Positions 6,693 through 14,450 of a DNA stretch of 64,000 bases are shown one piece after another. Under the pieces are notes generated by a model. That model made no database searches, had not been told where the DNA came from, and worked only from the letters and a program-made list of their open reading frames with translations. The DNA lies in assembly GCA_030602715.1 (NCBI GenBank), contig JAUVZD010000009.1:67284-131283 (forward strand), given 5' to 3'. This stretch comes from Candidatus Coatesiibacteriota bacterium (GTDB lineage Bacteria > RBG-13-66-14 > B26-G2 > JAUVZD01). Position numbers and translations under genes: made by a program. Position 1 is the stretch's first letter; every line of letters begins with the position of its first letter.

Positions 6693-7892
6693 TTGCGCCT
6701 TTATGAACATGAGGCAAAGGAGCTGTTCGCCGAGGCGGGCATCCCCATCCCCGGATCCGCTCTCATAACAGGACCGGGGGAAGCCGAGCGTGCCGGCGAT
6801 GAGGTGGGCTATCCTTTGGTGGCTAAGGCGCAGGTGTTGATCGGCGGAAGGGGGAAGGCGGGGGGAATCCTCAAGATTGAAAGTAAGGAGCAACTGAAGG
6901 AGCGGTTAGCCGAGCTCTGGGATAAGAAGATTCGTGGCTATGCGGTGGAGAGGATTCTTCTGGAGGAGATGGTGCCCTATCAAAAGGAGTTCTATTTGGG
7001 CATCACCATAGACCGGGTCAACTATCGCCTGGCTCTCATCGCCTCAACCGAGGGGGGCGTGGAGATAGAGCGGGTGGCAAAGGATAAGCCGGAAGCCCTT
7101 GCCCGGCTATTTCTGGATATTGACCGTCGGTTCTATCCCCATATGGGGGTAGCCCTCCTGAAGAAGCTGGGTATAGGGGGGCGGGTGCTCAACAGTTTGA
7201 CCTCTATTCTCTCCAGAATGCACCGATTGTTCATTGAGCACGAAGCCAAGATGGTGGAGATAAACCCCCTGGGCTCACTTGAGGACGGGAAGGTCATAGC
7301 CCTTGATGCCCGCATGAACCTGGATGACGACGCCCTATTTCGCCATCCGGAGCTGGCGCGGTTCAATCTGACCGACCGCCATGAGGAGGGGGAGCGCACC
7401 CCACGGGAGATGGAGGCGCTTTCGGCGGGGATTCCCTATCTGGATCTGGACGGCGACATCGGCATGTTCCCCGGCGGCGCAGGCTTCGGGATTATGGGCA
7501 ACGACTTCATCACCTACTACGGCGGAAAGCCGGCAAATTTCATGGACTCCGGTGGCGGTCCCACCCCTGAACGGATAGCCAGGATGCTTATGCTGTTGAA
7601 CGAAAACCCCAAGGTTAAGGCTATCTTCGGAGCCCGATTCGGAGGGGTGAGCAGGTGCGACGATTTCGCCAAGGGGCTTATCATCTTCCTCTCCGAACAT
7701 GAGCTAACCAAGCCGATGGCTCTGCGTATGACCGGCAATATGTGGGAGGAGGGACTGCGCCTGCTGACCGAAGCCAGGGAGAAAAACCCGCAGTTTTTCG
7801 CCAATATAGAGCTTTACGGCATTGAAACCCCCATTGAGGAGGTCTGCAAGCGGGCGGTGGCTCTGGCTGGGGGGGATAATGTGCGGAGCTGA
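6693..7892 (+). CDS. sucC: Succinyl-CoA ligase beta subunit-like protein
   Basis: A 399-residue ATP-grasp protein that matches the beta subunit of ADP/GDP-forming succinyl-CoA synthetase. It opens 'MRLYEHEAKELFAEAGIPIP' (family: L-x-E-x-x-A-K-x-L-x-x-x-G-I-P), carries 'AKAQVLIGGRGKAGG' for nucleotide binding, 'VEINPLG' and the C-terminal 'GGKPANFMDSGGGPTPERI' (family: GG-x-PANF-x-D-x-GG). The TTG start at 6693 lies seven bases after a perfect AGGAGG. The alpha subunit (sucD) is not next to it, which is unusual because sucCD are normally paired; it may be elsewhere, or this may be a related acyl-CoA ligase subunit. It stands alone between a terminator and a secreted-protein gene. Confidence 0.85.
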   Translation: MRLYEHEAKELFAEAGIPIPGSALITGPGEAERAGDEVGYPLVAKAQVLIGGRGKAGGILKIESKEQLKERLAELWDKKIRGYAVERILLEEMVPYQKEFYLGITIDRVNYRLALIASTEGGVEIERVAKDKPEALARLFLDIDRRFYPHMGVALLKKLGIGGRVLNSLTSILSRMHRLFIEHEAKMVEINPLGSLEDGKVIALDARMNLDDDALFRHPELARFNLTDRHEEGERTPREMEALSAGIPYLDLDGDIGMFPGGAGFGIMGNDFITYYGGKPANFMDSGGGPTPERIARMLMLLNENPKVKAIFGARFGGVSRCDDFAKGLIIFLSEHELTKPMALRMTGNMWEEGLRLLTEAREKNPQFFANIELYGIETPIEEVCKRAVALAGGDNVRS

Positions 7893-7960
7893 GCGGATGG
7901 ACCGAAAAATCCTCTCTTCTTACCAACCAATGATTCATCAATAGATAGGAGATAGCGACG

Positions 7961-8491
7961 ATGAGGGCTTATCTATCAATAATCGTTCTGGTCTGCGTCG
8001 TTTTCGCCTCCTGTGCCTGGGCGGAGACGCCGACAACCCCCAAAGAGACGGTGCAAGCCTTTCTGGACTTGCTCTCCGCCGGGGATATGTCCGCTTATGA
8101 ATACTGGGATGTGGATATGGAGTGCGATTTCATCTTCGGGGATTTTTATCGTTCCCTATCCCTTGATGAGCAGAAGCGATTGCAAGACGGGCTAATCGGA
8201 GCCAACCAACCCTTCATCAGTATGTTCTCTGAGATTCTGGCTGAGAGTGAGATTGTCTTTCTCGGTGAGCGAGCCCTGGGGGCGGATATATGCGAGGTGG
8301 AGTTCTGGTTGACTTCTGGGGACGATAAAACCCACTACCTCTATTTCATGCGTCGGGATGGGGAGGGCTGGAAGATTATCCGGGGGATAATTGATGGAAT
8401 GGACCTGGATGTGGTGCTGCGGGTAACCTTTCTCACCGAGTGGCAGGGCTTGACCGTGGATGAGATTCTGGAGAATTTCCAACTGTTCTGA
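7961..8491 (+). CDS. Secreted NTF2/DUF4878-like protein
   Basis: A 176-residue protein with a signal peptide ('MRAYLSIIVLVCVVFASCAWAE'; cleavage after WAE-type site, and the Cys is not placed in a good lipobox). The mature part starts 'TPKETVQAFLDLLSAGDMSAYEYW', the standard opening of small cone-shaped NTF2-like or DUF4878 domains, and later has 'THYLYFMRRDGEGWKII', the typical last strand. No enzymatic role can be read. It overlaps the next gene by one base (TGATG), so the two are one operon and probably act in the same envelope process. Confidence 0.6.
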   Translation: MRAYLSIIVLVCVVFASCAWAETPTTPKETVQAFLDLLSAGDMSAYEYWDVDMECDFIFGDFYRSLSLDEQKRLQDGLIGANQPFISMFSEILAESEIVFLGERALGADICEVEFWLTSGDDKTHYLYFMRRDGEGWKIIRGIIDGMDLDVVLRVTFLTEWQGLTVDEILENFQLF

Positions 8492-9507
8492 TGCGCTCTT
8501 CATACAAGGTTATACATCTTCTGGCAGTGTTTGGGGGGGTGCTTATCCTCTCTTGTACCAGCGGGGGGCGCAGTGTTTACGAGGAGGCGCTGAGCCAGCA
8601 GGAAGAAGCCGACTACGCCCAAGCCATAGAGCTATATGAGCAGGTGATCGCCGAGAATCCCGGCGGTATCTGGGTGGAGCAGGCTAAGGAGCGCATAAAA
8701 GAGTGTAAGGCGATGCTCATCTACTTTGACGCCCACACCGCCCTTGGAGAGGGCGATATTGCCAAGTCCAAAGAGCTTCGCCGGGAAGCCGAGGGACTCT
8801 ATCTCTACGAGCCGGATTCCCTCTACCTGCAGGGAATGTATGACCTATTTGAGGGGGAATTTGAGAGGGCGGAGCTCTCCTTCCTAAAACTTCTTCACGA
8901 CTATCCGGCGGTCCATCTCGGTTACCTGGGCATGGCACATCTGGATTATTCCTTGGGACGCTTGGGAAACGCCATCAAGAATGTGGATAAAGCCATCCGT
9001 TATACCAACCTCCTGCCGGAGAAGGAGGAGGGTGAGGAGTTGCTCATCACCCTGTGCGAGGGACTGGTGGTGGAGGCGGATTATATGGACCGCATCGCCG
9101 ACCTGCTTCCCGCAACTACCCAGAATCCCTGGGTTTACTATTATGTCGGTTACTCCTTAAACCACCGTCCTGAGCCCCAAAACGAGCAGGCGGTATCCAT
9201 CCTGGCCCGGGGTCTCTCCAACAAGGACCTTCCAGAGAGGCTTCAGGCTGACCTGAGTGCGGAGCTGGCTTTAGCATATCTAGTGGAGGGTTACGGCGAC
9301 AAGGCGCTCAGGTATATTGATAAGGCGCTGGGGCTTTATCCGGACGATAAAGAGTATAAGAGTCTAAAGCGCAGGATAGAGAGTGCGGTGGCGGAGGGTC
9401 TTTCGCCCAAGAAGAAGAAGCCCGAAAAGCCCGAGGATAAGATATCGCCTTTAAAACTCTATCCGCCGTTCAAAAAGCAGGAGTTGATTGAGGAGCCGGG
9501 CAAATAG
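8491..9507 (+). CDS. TPR-repeat lipoprotein
   Basis: A 338-residue lipoprotein: lipobox 'LILSC' gives the acylated Cys near residue 22. The remainder is alpha-helical tetratricopeptide units ('YEEALSQQEEADYAQAIELYEQVIAENP', 'AYLVEGYGDKALRYIDKALGLYPDDKEY') that usually form protein-binding scaffolds on the periplasmic face of a membrane. The C-terminal 45 residues are Lys/Pro-rich ('SPKKKKPEKPEDK'), probably flexible. It overlaps the preceding secreted-protein gene by one base and is followed at once by a terminator whose stem begins inside its last codons. Confidence 0.8.
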   Translation: MRSSYKVIHLLAVFGGVLILSCTSGGRSVYEEALSQQEEADYAQAIELYEQVIAENPGGIWVEQAKERIKECKAMLIYFDAHTALGEGDIAKSKELRREAEGLYLYEPDSLYLQGMYDLFEGEFERAELSFLKLLHDYPAVHLGYLGMAHLDYSLGRLGNAIKNVDKAIRYTNLLPEKEEGEELLITLCEGLVVEADYMDRIADLLPATTQNPWVYYYVGYSLNHRPEPQNEQAVSILARGLSNKDLPERLQADLSAELALAYLVEGYGDKALRYIDKALGLYPDDKEYKSLKRRIESAVAEGLSPKKKKPEKPEDKISPLKLYPPFKKQELIEEPGK

Positions 9508-9517
9508 CCCGGCTTTT
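9495..9517 (+). terminator. Intrinsic terminator
   Basis: GCCGGGC (9495-9501) pairs with GCCCGGC (9507-9513) around AAATA, followed by TTTT. The left arm lies in the last codons of the TPR lipoprotein gene. Confidence 0.85.
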
Positions 9518-9553
9518 CGTATATTGCAATTATTACGACAAGGGGAGCCTCTT

Positions 9554-10225
9554 TCAGGGGAATTTTTTGGGCATCTTCTCCCTCTGGCTTTGAATATGCT
9601 TTGCCAGCTCGGAGATGCCCTCCCCTTTCATAGCCGATACCTGAAAGATGGAGATATCCTGGCGCACCTTGCGGGCGTCGTCTTCCGCCCGATGGATGTT
9701 GAACTCCACCGCACCGAGGAGGTCTGCCTTGGTCACCACCAGCAGGTCTGCGGTGCGGAAGAGCACCGGATACTTGTAGGGCTTGTCGTCTCCTTCAGGG
9801 GTGGAGACCAGCGCCATACGCAACTCCTCGCCCAGATCGTAAGCCGCCGGGCAGACCAGATTGCCGATGTTCTCTATGAAGAGGAAAGCGGTATCGGTCA
9901 AATCCATCTGGGAGAGCGAGCGGTGGATCATCTCAGCATTGAGGTGGCAGGCGCCGACTGTGTTTATCTGAAAGACCTCCACGCCGAGTTTGGAGATGCG
10001 TTCTCCGTCCAAGGATGTTGCTAAATCACCCTCAATTACCGCGCTCTTCCCGCTTGAGCCTAACTCCTTTATCAAAGCCTCAATGAGGGTGGTCTTTCCC
10101 GAGCCCGGCGAACCCATCACATTTAAGGTGTAAATTTTGCGTTTTCGCAGAAAATCCCGGTTGTGTGCCGCCTGCAGTCTATTGGTAGCCAGGACGTTCT
10201 TCATTACCTCATACTTGATACTCAC
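9554..10225 (-). CDS. hypB: Nickel-insertion GTPase HypB
   Basis: A 223-residue SIMIBI-class GTPase that delivers Ni to hydrogenase (or urease) apoenzymes. Motifs: 'GSPGSGKTTLIE' (P-loop), 'EGDLATSLDGERI', 'INTVGACHLNAEMI' (metal-binding Cys-His region), 'FIENIGNLVCPAAYDLGEE' and 'VTKADL' (G4). The His-rich N-terminal tail of some HypB proteins is absent. The GTG at 10225 is chosen because it overlaps the stop of hypA by four bases (GTGA) and gives the family-length N-terminus; a longer frame to 10294 would run through hypA. No hydrogenase genes are in the window, so the client enzyme must be encoded elsewhere. Confidence 0.92.
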   Translation of the reverse strand: MSIKYEVMKNVLATNRLQAAHNRDFLRKRKIYTLNVMGSPGSGKTTLIEALIKELGSSGKSAVIEGDLATSLDGERISKLGVEVFQINTVGACHLNAEMIHRSLSQMDLTDTAFLFIENIGNLVCPAAYDLGEELRMALVSTPEGDDKPYKYPVLFRTADLLVVTKADLLGAVEFNIHRAEDDARKVRQDISIFQVSAMKGEGISELAKHIQSQREKMPKKFP

Positions 10226-10563
10226 TCCTCCACCTCCAGACTCTCTATGTAGAACTCTGTTCCTCCAGTAAGTTCCCCTTTTACCGAACCACACTTCATA
10301 CAGCAGAATATGGGTGGTTGCGGGTTGGTCACCGCAGAACAGGCGGAGCAGGTGAAGACAGCCGGTTCCTCCCGAATGACGAATTTGGCTCCTTTGAGCG
10401 GTCCCTCGGAAGAGATGAACTCCAGTGCGGAAAGCAGGGCGTCGGGAAGCACCCCGGACAGCCCGCCCACCACCAGATTCACCTGGCTCAGTTTGCTGTC
10501 CCTTTCCGCCAGGGTCTCAGCGACTATTCGCTCTATCTCCTTTGCCAGGGAAAACTCGTGCAT
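10222..10563 (-). CDS. hypA: Hydrogenase nickel chaperone HypA
   Basis: A 113-residue protein with the diagnostic 'MHE' N-terminus that binds Ni, and a zinc site formed by C72-x-x-C75 and C88-x-x-C91. HypA works with HypB to load Ni into [NiFe]-hydrogenase. Length matches the family (about 113-118). It overlaps hypB by four bases. The gene lies 80 bases downstream of tatA on the same strand; Tat export is used by many [NiFe]-hydrogenase small subunits, so the neighbourhood is suggestive, although no hydrogenase gene is visible. Confidence 0.93.
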   Translation of the reverse strand: MHEFSLAKEIERIVAETLAERDSKLSQVNLVVGGLSGVLPDALLSALEFISSEGPLKGAKFVIREEPAVFTCSACSAVTNPQPPIFCCMKCGSVKGELTGGTEFYIESLEVEE

Positions 10564-10572
10564 AGAGAATTA

Positions 10573-10613
10573 ACCTCCCACGAGGGAGGTTTAATCTCCC
10601 CACCGGGAGGTTT
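10573..10613. repeat. Two adjacent small hairpins between tatA and hypA
   Basis: The + strand reads AACCTCCC-ACGA-GGGAGGTT and then CTCCCCACCGGGAG followed by GTTTTAAAT. Both share the CCTCCC/GGGAGG arms. They may attenuate or process the leftward tatA-hypA transcript, or be two copies of a small repeat. The arms also resemble ribosome-site sequence, so folding could affect hypA translation. Confidence 0.4.
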
Positions 10614-10643
10614 TAAATAGACTGCAGGGATGGTTTGTCCCCT

Positions 10644-10808
10644 TTATTCTTTTTCATCCTTATCCGCGTCCTCGCCGGCGACTCCCTTCTTGAACTCCCT
10701 TACCCCCTTACCCAGGGCACCGAAGAGATTGGTAAGGCGGGAGGCTCCAAAGAGCAGGACCAGGATGAGAAAGATGATGATTAACTCCCCAATTCCTATA
10801 TTACCCAT
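10644..10808 (-). CDS. tatA: Twin-arginine translocase subunit TatA
   Basis: A 54-residue protein 'MGNIGIGELIIIFLILVLLF...' with the canonical TatA layout: a short periplasmic start, one transmembrane helix, the 'FG' hinge, an amphipathic helix 'LTNLFGALGKGVREFKKGV' and an acidic Lys/Asp tail. The ATG follows AAGGGG and lies three bases after the stop of the binding-protein gene. TatA oligomers form the export pore for folded proteins with twin-arginine signals. tatC is not in the window. A TatA/B ambiguity exists, but the FG hinge and short tail favour TatA. Confidence 0.9.
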   Translation of the reverse strand: MGNIGIGELIIIFLILVLLFGASRLTNLFGALGKGVREFKKGVAGEDADKDEKE

Positions 10809-10811
10809 AGG

Positions 10812-11975
10812 TTACCCCTTGACGGTGTCATAGATGATGAACTTTGGAACATTGTTAATAGTATCCATCTCCACACCCTCAATATATATCGTCTGCTCCA
10901 GCAGTAGTCCTTTTGGCGGCGTTTCGTGGAATATGCCGGGTTTGCTTTCAAGGTTTTCCAGAGTGTGAGCCACTGTTTTATACTCGTCGGTGGAGGCAAG
11001 GCGGAGCGCTCTGCTAAGAATATTCACCACTTCGTAGGACAGTGCTGATCGGTATGAGGGATACCTTCCGTAAGCACGGTAATAGGTATCTATAAAAGTG
11101 CTCATCATCGGTTCAGTAGAGGCGGCGGATAGATAGCTGAACATAGTGGTGTTAAACAACAAAGGTGCATCCTCTTTGGAGATGTTGGATTCATCGTAGG
11201 GGGCAAGATAATAGACTGGAATGGAGATACCTTTAGCCAACATCCGATCACATAGTTTCAAGAGGAATTCAACGGGTCCGAAATAGAGCACCGCATCGGC
11301 TTCCGGAGTATGGGAGATATCATATACAACATCCAGAAGATCTACTTCGCCGTAGGATAAGGTGTCAAGTACAGTTCCGCCCCTGCTTTCTATGTAGCTT
11401 GTGGTGTGCTCGTGATTGTAGGCGAACCCAACTCCCAACTCATCAACAGCGGTCTCCACCAGCAAGAAATTACTTGTCGGTCGGTTTACCATAATCCAGT
11501 CAAGAAACATCTCCCGACTGCGCTCGCTGTCATCAAGCATCTCATAGACATATGGGGCACTCTTTCCCTTAGGCAAGGCGCCGGATAGGGAGAAGAAGGG
11601 CACCTCATGTTGGCTACATAGTTCCGCTGCTTGCTTTACCACACTTGCATCTGTGGAAGTCATTACAATGCAGGCGGCGTGGTCTTTGGTAAGAAGCGTC
11701 TTTATGTGTTTTAATGCCAGCTCGGGGTCATTATCATCGTCGTAGTGAACCAGGTTAATGGCGTACCCTTTAGTATATTTCAGCTTACCTTCAATTAACT
11801 TGTTTAGGTGTAGTGTTATGCCGTCGTAAACCCCCATACTTAAATAAGCATATTTTCCTGTCTCCGGTCCCACCATGCCGATAATGACTCTGCCTTTTGG
11901 ACCGCATGAGACCATGATTGTGAGGGTTAACAGCAGGAAGGTTACTATTATCGCTTTTACACTTTTCCCTAGCAT
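10812..11975 (-). CDS. Branched-chain amino acid-type periplasmic binding lipoprotein
   Basis: A 387-residue class I periplasmic-binding protein (Peripla_BP_6 / LivJ-like) with a lipoprotein signal ('MLGKSVKAIIVTFLLLTLTIMVSC'). The mature protein starts 'VIIGMVGPETGKYAYLSMGVYDGI', the usual first strand and ligand loop, followed by 'LVHYDDDNDPELALKHIKTLLTKDHAACIVMTSTDAS', also typical. The ligand is unknown and no permease genes are adjacent, so it may be a sensor or an orphan. The ATG at 11975 follows GGAGAG; the open frame extends upstream through the tRNA gene, which is not coding. It is 38 bases downstream of tRNA-Ala and three bases from tatA, so tRNA, binding protein, tatA and hypAB may share a transcript. 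Confidence 0.82.
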   Translation of the reverse strand: MLGKSVKAIIVTFLLLTLTIMVSCGPKGRVIIGMVGPETGKYAYLSMGVYDGITLHLNKLIEGKLKYTKGYAINLVHYDDDNDPELALKHIKTLLTKDHAACIVMTSTDASVVKQAAELCSQHEVPFFSLSGALPKGKSAPYVYEMLDDSERSREMFLDWIMVNRPTSNFLLVETAVDELGVGFAYNHEHTTSYIESRGGTVLDTLSYGEVDLLDVVYDISHTPEADAVLYFGPVEFLLKLCDRMLAKGISIPVYYLAPYDESNISKEDAPLLFNTTMFSYLSAASTEPMMSTFIDTYYRAYGRYPSYRSALSYEVVNILSRALRLASTDEYKTVAHTLENLESKPGIFHETPPKGLLLEQTIYIEGVEMDTINNVPKFIIYDTVKG

Positions 11976-12013
11976 TATCTCTCCGTTTATCTTTGGGGAG
12001 GGATAAGAATAAA

Positions 12014-12086
12014 TGGAGCTGAGGGGAATCGAACCCCTGACCTCCTCCACGCCAAGGAGGCGCTCTCCCATCTGAGCTACAGCCCC
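12014..12086 (-). tRNA. tRNA-Ala (anticodon GGC)
   Basis: The minus strand folds into a full cloverleaf: acceptor GGGGCTG/CAGCTCC with the G3:U70 wobble that identifies alanine tRNAs, D arm GCTC-AGATGGGA-GAGC, anticodon arm CCTCC-TTGGCGT-GGAGG with GGC, and T arm AGGGG-TTCGATT-CCCCT. The discriminator is A and no CCA is encoded. Confidence 0.97.
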
Positions 12087-12109
12087 AAAGTTATGAGCAT
12101 TGAACCTAG

Positions 12110-12138
12110 ATTATACTCAACCGTTCCCGTTATGTCAA
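12110..12138 (-). promoter_or_regulatory. Consensus promoter of tRNA-Ala
   Basis: On the minus strand TTGACA (12133-12138) and TATAAT (12110-12115) are separated by exactly 17 bases, a perfect sigma70-type promoter about 24 bases before the tRNA. It may also serve the downstream binding-protein gene. Confidence 0.85.
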
Positions 12139-12243
12139 GATGTTTTTGGGCTTAGTGTATTATAAAACTTAGATATAGAATTTTCAGGATGAATGGGGTC
12201 GGCAAGAATGGGCACAAACCAGTCACCGACCCACCTCCACACT

Positions 12244-13236
12244 CTACTCGTTCTCCAGACTTTTATAGGGTATATAATGAATGTTAAGGGTGGTATCCTC
12301 CCCGAATTTGGAAGCCAGCTCGTCTCGGATAAAATCCAGCCGATCCGGGACGGGCTCCTTTTCACCATGGAGCAATATGATAACTTTGTATTGGTCCCCG
12401 GTATAGAACCAATCTACGGAACCTATGTGGTAACCTTCCCGGGCGGGTAAGTGTTCCTCAACTATACGCTGGACGTCCATCTCCCGGTTGGTTGTGGATA
12501 TATTGGTTACTGTAAAATAAGCCATGGGGACGATGACCATAGCGAGCAAGATGCTTGATACAATCAAGGCGTGGGAACGGCGTTCCCCCTTCTCGCCTTT
12601 CAGTTTGGGGAAGAATCCCTGGGATATGAATGTTAGCGCTCCGCCGAGGGCGATGGCTATCAGGTTTGCGACGAAGAGCAGTAGTGCACCTAGAAATATG
12701 TCCGGGCGAGCGTAGCCTATACCGATACCCATTACTGATAGCGGGGGGATCAGAGCGGCGGCTATAGCTACCCCTGGTAGGGCGGCGGAGAGATCTCTGG
12801 AGGAGAAGGTGTAGGCACCGGCGACGCCGGAAGCGAAAGCCACCGCTAGATCGAAGAGATTGGGCTTGGTGCGGGACAGTATCTCACCTCCCAGGGCCAT
12901 CTGCGGAGCGATAATAGCCACCACGATGGCAAAAAGGATCGCTATCAACGAGCCCTTAGCCACCGCTATGGCTGATTCCTTCAGAAAGCGGATATCGCCC
13001 CTGGCTATCGCCAGCCCGATCGCCAGGACCGGCGACATCAAGGGCGCTATCAACATTGCCCCGATGATGACCGCTACGCTGTCCAGAAAGAGTCCGAAAG
13101 CGGCAATGAGCGCCGATACCGCCATCATAACAAAGTAACTAAAGTCCGGTATTGAGCTCTCACGCAGTTCTTGGAATGCCAGCTTTCTGTCAGCCCGGTA
13201 TTTTAACTTTTCCCGTAATGCACTGAATATGCCCAT
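12244..13236 (-). CDS. DUF389 (TIGR00341-type) membrane protein
   Basis: A 330-residue integral membrane protein with about seven hydrophobic segments. The family signature is visible: 'SYFVMMAVSALIAAFGLFLDSVAVIIGAMLIAPLMSPVLAIGLA' followed by 'GDIRFLKESA' and 'ALPGVAIAAALIPPLSVMGIG'. The C-terminal 100 residues form a soluble domain. The function of DUF389 proteins is unknown. A conserved polar set (D, G, P in the first helices) suggests transport. It stands alone, with the tRNA unit downstream on the same strand. Confidence 0.85.
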   Translation of the reverse strand: MGIFSALREKLKYRADRKLAFQELRESSIPDFSYFVMMAVSALIAAFGLFLDSVAVIIGAMLIAPLMSPVLAIGLAIARGDIRFLKESAIAVAKGSLIAILFAIVVAIIAPQMALGGEILSRTKPNLFDLAVAFASGVAGAYTFSSRDLSAALPGVAIAAALIPPLSVMGIGIGYARPDIFLGALLLFVANLIAIALGGALTFISQGFFPKLKGEKGERRSHALIVSSILLAMVIVPMAYFTVTNISTTNREMDVQRIVEEHLPAREGYHIGSVDWFYTGDQYKVIILLHGEKEPVPDRLDFIRDELASKFGEDTTLNIHYIPYKSLENE

Positions 13237-13533
13237 ATCCTTATCCTGACGGTTCTGCTTTATGGTCTATGTTTGCCTCCCGCAACCCCATCCCTCCCTT
13301 TCCACCAATGGTTTGCCAGGTCTTCTTGATACTAAACCGGTTCCCCCCCACGATGCCGAGGGTTGATGGGTGGCGTTCACAGATGACTACGGAAATTTAT
13401 AGCATAAATAGAACCCTTATTAAAGGGTAAATGGTGTCTATTATGGCTTTTGGTGTATTGCAGAGGGCTTGGGCTGGGAGTAGTTGAGGAGTGCGTTAGG
13501 AGTCAGCTTTTAATGTGAACTGACGATAAAGAA
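13237..13533. other. Intergenic, no feature recognised
   Basis: About 300 bases without a supported gene. Several stops occur in every frame. I see no hairpin or promoter of note apart from short palindromic AAGGGT/ACCCTT sequences near 13412-13428 (ACCCTTATTAAAGGGT). Confidence 0.4.
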
Positions 13534-13556
13534 GCGGCGGATGGATAATCCGCCGC
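13534..13556 (-). terminator. Likely terminator of the 13.6 kb gene
   Basis: GCGGCGGAT (13534-13542) pairs with ATCCGCCGC (13548-13556) around GGATA. On the minus strand it is followed by TTCTTTATC, so it could end the leftward secreted-protein gene whose stop is at 13600. Confidence 0.6.
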
Positions 13557-13599
13557 AAGAGACGATTTTTTCTGTAAAATGCAATTAGACTATTCCCCG

Positions 13600-14088
13600 T
13601 TAGGGTGCTTTCTTTGTGTCAAACCAAACCAGGTAATTAGCCCACGCCGCATCAGGGATCAAGTCGTGGGTTTCATAGACATCCTCTACCCAGCGATAGT
13701 CTATTGCCTTTAGAACAATGTACATACTGTCTATGATTCTCAAAGTTTCAAATTCGGATAGCTCTTCGTCGCCAAGCAGTTCATGTAATACATCAACTTC
13801 GTTGATTTTTTCTTTGTAGTAGTCCTCGTAATCATCGATGATTGCCACCATTAAAGACCAAGCGTTACTGTTGGTGTCCATCCCGAACTCGTCGGCGTGT
13901 GCCCTAAAATCTAATAGAAATGTCCATCCTGCAGTTGTGGGAAAAACCTCTATGTGTGGAAAGAACACTTTGGGAATTGGGGTGTGGTCTTTACAGCACG
14001 GACAGAGGTTATCTGCACTTGCAATTGATGGAACTAATGGGGCACAGAGCAGGGAAACGATGGTCAGGATTTTGATTATGGAATTCAT
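13600..14088 (-). CDS. Secreted hypothetical protein with N-terminal CPCC
   Basis: A 162-residue protein with a signal peptide ('MNSIIKILTIVSLLCAPLVPSIASA'). The mature N-terminus carries 'DNLCPCCKDH', a paired Cys motif that could bind metal or be redox active; the rest is mainly acidic helices ('DDYEDYYKEKINEVDVLHELL'). No family was recognised. It has its own promoter and terminator and lower GC than the flanking housekeeping genes, suggesting an accessory gene. Confidence 0.65.
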   Translation of the reverse strand: MNSIIKILTIVSLLCAPLVPSIASADNLCPCCKDHTPIPKVFFPHIEVFPTTAGWTFLLDFRAHADEFGMDTNSNAWSLMVAIIDDYEDYYKEKINEVDVLHELLGDEELSEFETLRIIDSMYIVLKAIDYRWVEDVYETHDLIPDAAWANYLVWFDTKKAP

Positions 14089-14153
14089 TTAAACACCTCC
14101 AAATTTGTGTTAGTTTACTGCAACAGATAGAATTATGTTACTAAATGTGGCAA

Positions 14154-14182
14154 ATTATAACATATGGCTCTCTTAAAATCAA
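14154..14182 (-). promoter_or_regulatory. Promoter of the 13.6 kb secreted protein
   Basis: Minus strand TTGATT (14177-14182), 17 bases, TATAAT (14154-14159). The upstream flank (AAAATCAAGTAAAAT on the + strand) recurs at the promoter of the 17.5 kb gene, giving two near-identical promoters. Confidence 0.7.
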
Positions 14183-14409
14183 GTAAAATTTTAGAATCTG
14201 GATATTTCCCATCATGTAGTTGTTTAAGGCTGTAGTGGGCTTTTTCTATGTATTAAGTCCTTTACAATAATCATATGATTATGTTTGCATACTTACCTGT
14301 GTTCAAAACTTCAACATAAATATATCAAAAAACCTCAAGTCTGTCTATCCAGCCCTAACAAACATGGGACCTTGCGGTAGATTTTTTCCCATAATCATCC
14401 TATATCATC
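14183..14409. other. AT-rich intergenic, no feature recognised
   Basis: An AT-rich spacer between two divergent promoters. No reading frame of useful length and no convincing hairpin was found. Confidence 0.4.
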
Positions 14410-14438
14410 TTGTCAGATGCACCGCCCTTTGCTACAAT
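14410..14438 (+). promoter_or_regulatory. Promoter for the DnaC-like pair
   Basis: TTGTCA (14410-14415), 17 bases, TACAAT (14433-14438). Transcription would start near 14445, six bases before the chosen ATG at 14451, so the leader would be almost absent. It also argues against the longer frame that opens at 14364. Confidence 0.65.
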
Positions 14439-14450
14439 GGCGGAGTGGCT

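Noticed and set aside
9554-10294. Longer HypB starting at 10294
   Set aside because: The extra 23 residues are the antisense-independent overlap with the hypA end and do not match HypB; the GTGA overlap at 10225 is a better start.
10812-12071. Binding protein starting upstream of the tRNA
   Set aside because: The extended N-terminus is translated tRNA sequence; the ATG at 11975 gives a proper lipoprotein signal and ribosome site.
13237-13533. Small RNA or hidden gene in the 13.3 kb gap
   Set aside because: No open frame, promoter pair or terminator could be matched up; only a weak inverted repeat is present.
14364-14450. Extended N-terminus of the 14.5 kb gene
   Set aside because: The extra codons contain the promoter boxes and encode a Cys-rich hydrophobic stretch unlike the rest of the protein.
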